DNA from: Voacanga thouarsii
Taxonomy: Eukaryota > Streptophyta > Magnoliopsida > Gentianales > Apocynaceae
DNA: 64,000 bases
Reading direction: 5' to 3'
NCBI GenBank assembly: GCA_026120185.1
Contig: JANUWF010001182.1
Span: forward strand, 116,004 to 180,003
Under the pieces are notes generated by a model that made no database searches, was not told the origin of the DNA, and worked only from the letters and a program-made list of their open reading frames with translations. Shown here piece after piece: positions 56,081 to 64,000 of this stretch; positions within the stretch are counted from its first letter, which is position 1, and each line of letters begins with the position of its first letter. Both the position numbers and the translations under genes were made by a program.

Positions 56081-56560
56081 GAGCTTCGGGAGTGGAACGC
56101 AGAAGCCGCAGGTGAAAGCAAAAGTTTTCGCTCTCAACCGGGAGGAGGTTGGAGCTGATGCAGCAGTGGTGGAAGGTACGTTTACTATCTAGGGTCATTT
56201 AGTTAATGCATTAATAGACCCTGGATCTACCTATTCATATTTAAACAAGAATTGTGCATATCATTTGGGTTAGGATGGAGTAGAACTACCTTTTACCTTG
56301 TTAGTAAGTACGCCTTTGGGGAAAATGGTGCAAGCAGATCGGTATGTGCAGAATTGTAAAGTTGAAGTGGGGAGAGAAAGCTTGGAGGGAGATTTAATAG
56401 TCTTAGCTATTGATGATTATGATTTGATATTGGGAATGGATTGGCTAACGAAGCATGGGGCTAAAGTAGACTGTAAGAATAAGTCAGTTCAGTTCATTAG
56501 AGCAGGATGTGATGTGTTGGAGTTCAATGGCAAGAAAGTAAAAGAATTGAAGTTTTTGAT
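56081..56560 (+). pseudogene. Gypsy-2 aspartic protease
   Basis: The plus frame has EGTFTI*GHLVNALIDPGST, with the catalytic D-P-G-S, then YLNKNCAYHLG*DG and [20 protein letters not shown], then [20 protein letters not shown]. Two stops lie before the open piece that starts at 56298. The D-P-G variant is common in this chromovirus group. Confidence 0.88.
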
Positions 56561-57220
56561 AGCTGGGGGTAAAGCCCGAAAATTGTTGAGGCAAGGATGT
56601 CAAGGATATTTGGCTTATGTGATAAACAAGCCGAAGGACCAGTGCACTCTAGAGGATACTGAGGTGGTAAAGGATTTTCCCGACGTGTTCCCTGCAGAAC
56701 TCACGTCTCTACCTCCCAATCGAGACGTTGAGTTCACCATTGATCTAGTCCCAGGAGCGGAACCGGTGTCCCGAACTCCGTATCGGATGGTACCGGCGGA
56801 GCTGAAAGAATTGAAGGAGCAGCTAGAAGATTTGGTGAGACAAGGCTATATCAGACCTAGCACGTCACCCTGGGGAGCACCTGTGCTATTTGTGAAGAAA
56901 AAGGACGGGACTCTAAGGTTGTGTATTGACTACCGGGGCTTGAACAACCTGACCATCAACAATAAATATCCCCTACCGTTAATTGACGAGTTATTCAACC
57001 AGTTGCAAGGATCTAGTTGTTACTCCAAACTGGATTTGAGGCAAGGCTACTCTCAAGTGAGGATAAAGGAGGAAGATATTCCTAAGACAACCTTCAATAC
57101 AAGATCTGGTCACTATGAGTTTGTGGTGATGCCTTTCGGGGTAACTAATGCACCCGCAGTATTTATGGATTTAATGCATCAAGTGTTCCAACCCTACTTG
57201 GACAAGTTCGTGGTGGTCTT
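56561..57220 (+). pseudogene. Gypsy-2 reverse transcriptase, 5' part
   Basis: The open frame (338 codons, 56298-57314, the last part running into the inserted LTR) shows [100 protein letters not shown] and [20 protein letters not shown]. It stops at DKFVVVF, right before the catalytic YxDD equivalent, where the solo LTR has inserted. Confidence 0.93.
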
Positions 57221-57513
57221 TGTAACACCCCGCTACCTAGGCCCGCCGGGCCGGGGATGTCGCCCCATCCAAAGGACAAGGGGTCTTTATAACGAGGTCA
57301 CACAAATAAAATAGCGGAATAAAAATAATAAAAATAATACTTCAACTTAAGATTTATTACAACCCAAGAATAAATCCACGAATTCCCAAAAGGAAACAAA
57401 TCCATAAATAAAATTATCCACTCTTGTCTCCCCAAAGCAATACATAAAATCAAAAGACACATTCTCTTCCAAGGTAGATATTACTAGCTACTCGACCCCA
57501 CAGCAGGATCCAC

Positions 57514-58312
57514 CTGAAATCATGATAAAAAGGTGATAAGACAGAAATCTCAGTAAGTCCGTGTGTGCTTTGGGTGTTTAGTGAAAACAGATCGTGGATG
57601 CAAAGTGTAAAACCTTTATAAGAGAAATATTGGCAAGTATCAAACATTAGTCAAAAGCAAGAGTGGCATTTTGGCTTATCTAGCCGTACATAATTTATAA
57701 GATCAACCACTCGAAAGAAAGGATTATGGGTTACCACACGTTGGGCCCCATAACCGGTCAGAATGCCGACACTTTGTGCAGACTGAAAAAAGGTAGGTGA
57801 TCAGCCTACCAGGCAAGATACTCCTTCTTCTCTATACCCAAACAACAACCGGGTGTCCATTCCGGCAAAATACAGTCACTTGACTGAAATAAAACAAACT
57901 GCTAGCTCGGACCGGCCTGACTAAGTAGTACTGACGTTTCTCTAAGTTGAGCTTATCTTCTGGAGGTGGCCTCCTGCCAGAAGGCTCACTCTTGCTCATC
58001 AAAACTAGTACTACTAGCCTACCCTTATTGAGTACTCAACGTAACATATCCCACTTGGGAAGAAAATGAACAAAACACAGTTCCACTTGAAAATGGCAAT
58101 TTATGGGTTTTCCAAAGTCTTTAACAAAATCAGTTTTAGAAAGAGTTCGAGTTTGAGTAAATCTGCTCATTGGCTTTTAAATAATTCAAATGTTTGAAAT
58201 AAGAAAGGATTTAACCCTCAATTGCCTTTACATAAATGAGTGTCCATGCACTCACACTTGGCTTGCCATAATAAACATTTTGCATCAAACAGGTTTTATG
58301 CAGGAGCTTACC
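57514..58312 (-). other. Intron-like unit in inverted solo LTR
   Basis: On the minus strand the donor is GGATCAG|GTAAGCTCC at 58312 and the acceptor ATGATTTCAG ends at 57514, about 799 nt. Confidence 0.45.
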
Positions 58313-59574
58313 TGATCCTTGCCCACAACAAAGGTCTCCAACAGCTGACCTAACCCCGCATAGGGTAAAATACAAACCACAATCAAACTCAAGCCAAAGA
58401 CTCACTTTCTCAAATAAAACCAACTCAACTTACTACAATCATATCCCTAGTGTCCCAAGCTTTAAGGCTCAATAATAAATAAAAGGGTTTATAAAATAAA
58501 TCTAGTTTGATATTAAAATAACTAGAGTTTGGGAAATAGGTACAAAAAGTTTAAGGTTTAAATCTTGCTAAAAATAAATTATGGTTTATTTGAAAAAGGT
58601 TCCAATGTGGTATTAGGTAAAATAATAATTTATTAATAATTAATTGCTAGAAAATAATTGATAGTTAAAATTAGTTGAAAATAAATTTTAATGAGTCTTT
58701 CTTGAAAAATAATAAATAAATTTTAATAGGTTTGATTAAAAGATAATAATTAAATTTTAATAATAAATATTTCACCTATTATGATTATTTTCACAAAAGG
58801 CTTTATTTGATATTATAATATATATATATATATTTTATTTTTCTAGCAAAAACTATTATTTATTTGACTAAAATATCACTATTTTATATAAAAGACCAAA
58901 TCCACATTTTCCTATGGTTTTCAAAATTTTACTAGAAAAATCATATTATTAAATATTTTATTAATGAAATAAAATTTAGCTTAGGGACAACTAGATCATG
59001 ATCATATTCCTATAGCTAACCACAATCATGAACATATACAACCCTTTAATTCATCAAATCATCCAAATCATGCATACAAGCATAGATCTCAATTTATCAA
59101 AACATGATCTAACCCCTACTAGCATAATTATGATCATGGCTTCAACAATCCAACATGAATATAAATCCTATTCACCAAAGGTGACATAATCTCTAGCATA
59201 CTTCATCACAAATACTACCTATGACATGAAGACATGCATCAAATCTCAAATCATCATACAATCGACCAAGGTAATCCATCCATACATAAATCCCATCTCC
59301 TTCATATTCCTACATACATTCATGCTTCAATCTCAACAATATATATATATATATACTTAAATCCTATCGCCATCCACCTACTATCATCATCATCCTAGAG
59401 ACATGAATCTAGAGTTTAAAAAGGAAGATTGAAGGTACTTACTTGATTGATGAATTACTTGAAGGAGTTTAGAGAAGATCTCAACTCTTAGATGGCTAAT
59501 CTTGTTCAAGAAAGGTGGCGAAAGCATGGTCATGGAAGAAGAGTCCATTCGGCCAAGAGAGGGAATTTCGGTCC

Positions 59575-59576
<2 letters not shown>

Positions 59577-59624
<48 letters not shown>
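59577..59624 (-). repeat. (GA)n microsatellite in inverted solo LTR
   Basis: About 24 GA units, the longest of the three orthologous tracts in this family. Confidence 0.95.
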
Positions 59625-59627
<3 letters not shown>

Positions 59628-61253
59628 AGAAGAAGTCATTAGTGTGATTATTCATATAGGTTTCCATTAGAGATCAAGTTTGAAGAGGATGATGTTGATA
59701 GAGTGAATTTACCTTGAAGATGTTCTTGTCCAGAAATTTCTGCTTTGATCCGAAGTAGCAAGATGTTTGGAGGAGTTTGATGTTAATATTGGTGTTGATG
59801 GATTCACAGCAATGAGTAGACTCAATCTGGAGATTTTCGTGAGGGTTTAAGATGGTTTGGAGGGGTATTAGGTGTAGAGAAGAAGTAGGTGTTCTTAGTG
59901 TAGTGTGTGTGTGTTCTTGAGGTTGCTGAAAATCGCGAGAGAGAGAAAGGATTTGCAGCTGCCGAATTTTCTGTGAGAGAAGGGCTGGCCGATTTTTAGT
60001 AGGGTTTAGGGAGTTGTTTCTGTGATTTGGAAGGGAAAAGGAAAGGTTAGTTGTTACAATCTTGGTAGAATATTTTTAGGAAGTGAATTTGGAAAGTAAA
60101 TATCCTAAGAATATCTTGATTGCTTGGACAGCTTTGAAGTCTGCCATGGCTGATTGTTTGAGCAGAATTTCGTGGGATTAATGCTGACTTATGGAGGCTT
60201 ATGGTGGCCGAAAGTAGGGTGTACAATGATGAAGAAGAAGTCTGGTCCATTGAGCAAAATATTATGGAAGGTTGCTAAATAAGATGGCTGAAATTTTGGA
60301 AACCAATCAAGCTAAATTGCAGGGATTTGTTTGAGAGATTTTTGGACAGCCATTGATGGAATTTCGTGCAGAAACTCCAGGGAAACAATGGAGCTCTGTC
60401 AATGGAGGTTTAAGGGAGGTTTTGACAGATTAGGGCTGGTGTTTCGATTGGAACAAAAATAGGAAACAAGCTGAAAAAATTTCCTGCACAAAATTTCGCT
60501 GCACAGGGAATTTGCTGGGCAGAATTTCGACTGCCACTTCCAGCCATTTTGCAGCGAGTTTTGAAGGGGATTTCAGAGGTATTCAAGGCTGGTTTCCAGC
60601 CTTCTTTATGAAGGAAAAACATGGCTAAGGTGCTGCACAAAATCTGGGAGAAAACAGCTTGGTTTTGAGCTCTCAAAACTGATTTTCGTACAGGAATTTT
60701 TCCTGTTTTGCTCCAGCTTGAGCAGTCCGAAATTGGACAAGAACTTTCAGGTTTCAAACTGATCCTAAAGACAATTTTTCTGGCAGCATTTGGGAGGGAA
60801 TGTTAGCTAAAAATTTTGACCTTTTGAAGGTACAACAAGCTGAAAAATTCCAGCTCATTCTATGAAGAAAGATGAACTAAGCTAGAGGAAAATTTCAGCA
60901 AGCCCACTAGAGATATTTTCCTCATGGAATTCCTCACAACTCTTCCATATTTTTTTCAGACCAAAGGTAGTCTTTTACCAAGACATTTTGATCCTAAAAG
61001 GCCTCAGCATTTTACTAAATTTTCTGGAAAGAAAAAGGCTAGAACACCTTGATCAAACTAATGAGTTGAGCATTGAGAAAAATTAAAGAATAAGGAAGAG
61101 TGAATTTCCCTTCAAGAATTTCGAGTAGAGTAAAGAGTGAAATGAGAATTCTCCTAACATGTCTCTCCTAGGACATTATCACCACCTTGTTCTAGGCTCT
61201 TAAGGCCGAAACCAACTCCCCCCAAGCAAAAATAAAATTTAATCTAGCTAAAG

Positions 61254-61327
61254 CTTCTATGCTAGAATTTGAACCCAAGACCTCAAGAATTAATTCCAAA
61301 GCTCTAACCACTACACCACAACAACTC
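61254..61327 (-). other. tRNA-like module in inverted solo LTR, best-preserved A box
   Basis: On the minus strand TGGTGTAGTGGTTAGAGC (A-box-like) is followed after 24 bases by TGGGTTCAAATTC (B-box-like). The element-end offset is about 245 bp, the same as in the other copies. Confidence 0.65.
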
Positions 61328-61572
61328 TTGTTTCTATTTCCACTAGAAAAATCATTTTCTATTCAATCCACAATCTATCTCCCTATTTTCACCTCGGGCA
61401 AAAATTACCATTTTGCCCCTCTCACACAATACTCACCAACAAGACTTCAAGACAATAAAAATCAAATCCCAAGTACATGGAAATCATATGAAAATATATT
61501 TAATTATGAAATAAAGTATGATATGCATCCCAACCCCCTTACTCTAAGGCTGGTTTTGTCCGGGGTTTCACA

Positions 61573-61960
61573 GTCTTCATTGACAACATACTCATATACT
61601 CCAGGAGCCCGGGGGACCATGCAGAACATTTGAAGTTGGTGCTGGAAAAGCTAAGGGAGCATAAGCTTTACGCCAAGTTTAGCAAGTGCGAATTTTGGCT
61701 GGATAGTGTGGCATTTCTTGGTCACGTGGTGACCAAGGATGGGATCAAGGTGGATCCAGCGAAGGTTGAAGTAGTTTCGGACTGGAAGCAACCAAAGAAC
61801 ATCACAGAGATTCGAAGCTTCTTGGGATTGGATGGCTACTACATGAGGTTTATTAAGGGGTTTTCAATGCTAGCATCTCCTATGACCCGGCTGCTGAGAA
61901 AGGACATACCCTTTGTTTGGAATGAAAAATTTGAAAAGAGTTTTGAAGAGTTGAAGCGGA
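61573..61960 (+). pseudogene. Gypsy-2 reverse transcriptase, 3' part, with altered catalytic motif
   Basis: It resumes as [20 protein letters not shown] (61576 on), then [40 protein letters not shown] and [20 protein letters not shown]. The YxDD box reads F-I-D-N: the second Asp, essential for polymerase metal binding, is Asn (AAC at 61585-61587; GAC to AAC is one G-to-A change). Confidence 0.93.
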
Positions 61961-62415
61961 GGTTAATGACAGCGCCTGTGTTAAGTCTGCCAGAGGCAGA
62001 TAAGCCTTATGCACTATATACGGATGCTTCGAATGAAGGCTTGGGAGCGGTTTTGATGCAAGATAGGAAGGTGATCGCCTATGCTTCTCGGACATTGAAG
62101 CCGCATGAAGTCAATTATCCCACCCACGATCTGGAGCTGGCTGCCATTATGTTCGCTTTAAAGAAATGGCGACACTACTTGTATGGAGCAGAATATGAAG
62201 TGTTCACTGATCACAAGAGCCTAAAGTACATCTTCACCCAGAAAGACTTGAATTTGAGGCAACGAAGATTGATGGAATTTTTGGAGGACTACCGTTGTCC
62301 TATCAACTACCACTCCGGGAAAGCCAACGTCGTTGCTGATGCCCTGAGCTGGAAAGTCAGAATGGCCAGACTAAGAGTACAAGAGGTTCAAGTAGTTCAG
62401 GATGTGTTGGATTGA
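61961..62415 (+). pseudogene. Gypsy-2 RNase H
   Basis: [60 protein letters not shown] and [10 protein letters not shown] hold all four acidic catalytic residues. It is in one frame with RT and ends at a TGA (62413-62415) after VLD, short of the integrase. Confidence 0.92.
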
Positions 62416-63735
62416 AGAGCAGAAGTGCAAGAAGAGAGGATTATTATTAGCAACCTGAAGTTGATGCCAGATCTACGGCGGGAAATTGTTGAAGCCCAGC
62501 AGAGTAATGCGGAATTTCAGATTTTCAAGGACAAGGAACTTAAACAGCAAGGCAGTGAATTTCGACAGGACGAAGCGGGAGTTTTGTACTTCCGAGATCG
62601 TTTGTGTGTACCCGAGGAGCATTAGTTGAAGGACAGAATTTTAGAAGAAGCGCATAAGAGCAAGTACGCCATTCATCCGGGAGAGGTCAAGATCTGAAAA
62701 GGACTTATTGGTGGCCTGGGATGAAGCGAAACATGGCTAAGTATGTCTCAACGTGTCTAACCTGTCAGAAAGTTAAAGCGCAGCACAAAAAGATGGCAGG
62801 ACTATTACAACCATTGCCAGTACCGGAATGGAAATGGGAAGGGGTGACCATGGACTTCGTAACCAGACTCCCTATGGCAAGGACCCAAAAGGACACCATA
62901 TGGGTAGTGGTGGATCAATTGACCAAGTCGGCGCATTTCATACCCGTGAACGTAAGGGATTCAATGGAAAAGTTGGCTCAGACCTATGTGCGGGAAATAG
63001 TCAGACTGCATGGAGTGCCTTCAAGTATTGTGTCCGACCGTGATCCGAGATTTACATCCCGATTTTGGGGCAAGTTTCAAGAATCGATGGGTTCTAGTCT
63101 GAAGTTTAGTACGACGGCGCATCCACAGACCGATGGACAGTCAGAAAGGGCTATTCAAATATTAGAGGATATGCTGAGAGCCTGTGTATTGGATTTCGGG
63201 GATAAGTGGATCGAATGTGTGCCGTATGCGGAGTTATCATACAATAACAGTTACCAAACCTCGATTGGAATGGCTACGTATGAAGCACTATATGGACGTA
63301 AGTGTCAGGTACCGCTATACTGGAGTTGGTCGGAGGACGGTTACATCAGCAAATCGGGAGAAGTCTGTGTTCAAGAAATGTTGGACAAGGTCAAGTTAAT
63401 TAGGGAAAGGCTAAAAGCAGCCCAGAGCCGACAAAAGAGTTATGCAGACAATAGGCGGAGAAAGTTAGAATTTCAGGTGGGAGATGGTGTGTTCCTAAAA
63501 CTGACACCAAATAGGGGAATTTTGAACCATCCGAAAGGGGGGAAGCTGAATCTGAGGTATTTGGGATCGTTTCCAATAAAAAAGAGGATTGGGCCGATAG
63601 CTTATCGATTGGATCTGCCAGATGGGTTGACAGGAATTCACGACGTATTTCAAGTATCCCAGCTGAAGAAGTACAATGCCGATCCCGGACATGTTTTGAA
63701 TGATGAACCGTTAGTGTTGCAACCCGACCTGAGCT
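62416..63735 (+). pseudogene. Gypsy-2 integrase
   Basis: Pieces 62425-62625 and 62721-63818 give the HHCC region (ILEEAHKSKYAIHPGEVK and, after a small deletion that shifts the frame near 62690, TYWWPGMKRNMAKYVSTCLT, C-Q-K). The core follows: VTMDFVTRLPMARTQKDTIW (Asp), SSIVSDRDPRFTSRFWGKFQ (Asp) and PQTDGQSERAIQILEDMLRA (Glu), all catalytic residues intact. The C-terminal GPY/F-like region has GPIAYRLDLPDGLTGIHDVF. A TAG at 62623-62625 and the 62690 shift break it. Confidence 0.93.
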
Positions 63736-63895
63736 ATGTGGAGAAACCCGTAAAGATATTGGATCGAAGTATCAAGACTCTCCGGAACAAGCAGATTCCG
63801 ATGGTAAAGGTGCAGTAGGAGCATCATGGCACGTGAGATGCCACATGGGAAACAAAGAAGTGGGTAAAGCGGAAGTATCCCGATTTGAGATAGAG
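63736..63895 (+). pseudogene. Gypsy-2 chromodomain, with two stops
   Basis: EKPVKILDRSIKTLRNKQIP, MVKVQ then TAG, EHHGT then TGA, DATWETKKWVKRKYPDL. The arrangement is that of the chromovirus C-terminal chromodomain (P-x-x-I-L-x-R ... L-R-N-K ... V-K-V-x-W ... A-T-W-E ... Y-P-x-L). A TAG replaces the usual Trp after VKVx. It would have guided insertion by binding modified histone H3. Confidence 0.85.
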
Positions 63896-63924
63896 GTACG
63901 CCTGAATTTCGGGACGAAATTCTC

Positions 63925-63939
63925 CTAAGGAGGGGAGGA
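63925..63939 (+). other. Polypurine tract of Gypsy-2
   Basis: CTAAGGAGGGGAGGA, immediately before the 3' LTR start TGTGAAACCCC. Just upstream is the conserved TTTCGGGACGAAATTCTCC. Confidence 0.92.
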
Positions 63940-64000
63940 TGTGAAACCCCACCTAAAACCAACCCTAGAGTAAGGGGGTCGGGATGCATATTATATTATT
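63940..64000 (+). repeat. Gypsy-2 3' LTR, first 61 bp (cut by window end)
   Basis: TGTGAAACCCCACCTAAAAC is nearly identical to the first 61 bp of the 5' LTR. The remainder lies outside the window. Confidence 0.92.

Larger units (their letters stand above)
57221..61572 (-). repeat. Solo Gypsy-2 LTR inserted in reverse in Gypsy-2 RT
   Basis: 4352 bp, plus strand TGTAACACCCCGCTACC ... GGGGTTTCACA, i.e. the reverse complement of the family LTR (minus-strand ends TGTGAAACCCC and GGGTGTTACA). It carries the tRNA-like module (61254-61327), the microsatellite (59577-59624) and the intron-like unit (57514-58312). It lies in inverted orientation to the 5' LTR, 3.07 kb away. Confidence 0.96.
57216..61577. 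other. Target-site duplication GTCTT around inverted solo LTR
   Basis: GTCTT at 57216-57220 and 61573-61577. The RT frame resumes exactly after the second copy. Confidence 0.96.
49892..64000 (+). mobile_element. Gypsy-2: Tekay-like chromovirus with 4.26-kb LTRs, interrupted by its own inverted solo LTR
   Basis: The order is 5' LTR 49892-54155, primer site 54158-54169, an extra leader ORF (54254-54717), gag (54991-56080), protease and RT (56100-57220), inserted solo LTR (57221-61572), rest of RT, RNase H, integrase, chromodomain, polypurine tract and the first 61 bp of the 3' LTR. Without the insertion the internal region is about 5.4 kb. The integrase ends in a chromodomain, and long LTRs with TGTGAAACCCC ends suit the Tekay/Del clade. 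In-frame stops in gag and pol make it non-autonomous. Confidence 0.9.

Noticed and set aside
55643..56137. 164-codon minus-strand frame opposite Gypsy-2 gag
   Set aside because: Shadow of the gag coding strand, which has zinc knuckles and capsid motifs in sense.
60047..61633. Frames of 67-124 codons in the inverted solo LTR
   Set aside because: The DNA is LTR sequence, and the corresponding frames in the 5' LTR are broken at other places.

Overview
This is AT-rich nuclear DNA from a flowering plant, probably a dicot. No intact host gene, rRNA gene or CRISPR array is visible. Almost everything I can identify is a nest of decayed LTR retrotransposons. The plant assignment rests on the element families (Ty1/copia of Angela/BARE type, Ty3/gypsy of Athila, CRM-like and Tekay-like types), tRNA-iMet and tRNA-Asp primer sites, and a MULE-like MITE. 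The species cannot be read from the sequence.

Layout. 0.5-5.1 kb: 3' end of Athila-like copy Ath-1 (minus), with an envelope-position ORF relic and a 3' LTR. 5.1-19.2 kb: Copia-1 (minus), split by a solo Gypsy-1 LTR (8194-9078, TSD TAAAG) and by a complete Gypsy-1 element (10488-18085, TSD TATAG). 19.2-26.9 kb: 3' end of Ath-2, then the coding-poor Ath-3, which carries an ORF I do not recognise. 26.9-29.3 kb: a gypsy RT scrap and an 802-bp MITE with about 110-bp terminal inverted repeats. 29.3-42.0 kb: Copia-2 (minus), split by a solo 4.2-kb Gypsy-2 LTR (TSD TGATT) and a solo Athila LTR (TSD ACATT). 42.0-46.1 kb: unassigned, with two exon-like pieces. 46.1-49.9 kb: Ath-5 (plus), lacking RT, RNase H and the integrase core. 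49.9-64.0 kb: Gypsy-2, Tekay-like (plus), with 4.26-kb LTRs; its RT is interrupted by an inverted solo copy of its own LTR (57221-61572, TSD GTCTT). The window ends 61 bp into its 3' LTR.

How it works together. Each coding region is a gag-protease-RT-RNase H-integrase set (integrase before RT in copia), and all are broken by stops, frameshifts or insertions, so none looks autonomous now. Perfect 5-bp duplications around four nested insertions give the order of events.

Most interesting observations. (1) A tRNA-like module with A and B boxes at the same offset in all three complete Gypsy-2 LTRs. (2) An extra acidic ORF between the Gypsy-2 primer site and gag, with three SUMO-interaction-like motifs. 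(3) A conserved GTAAG...TTTCAG intron-like unit in the same LTRs. (4) A 4.3-kb inverted LTR pair that could give long double-stranded RNA. (5) A GC-rich cassette just upstream of the TATA box in two unrelated gypsy families, and also in a copia leader. (6) A CRM-like integrase tail encoded inside the Gypsy-1 3' LTR, which hints at a (peri)centromeric location.
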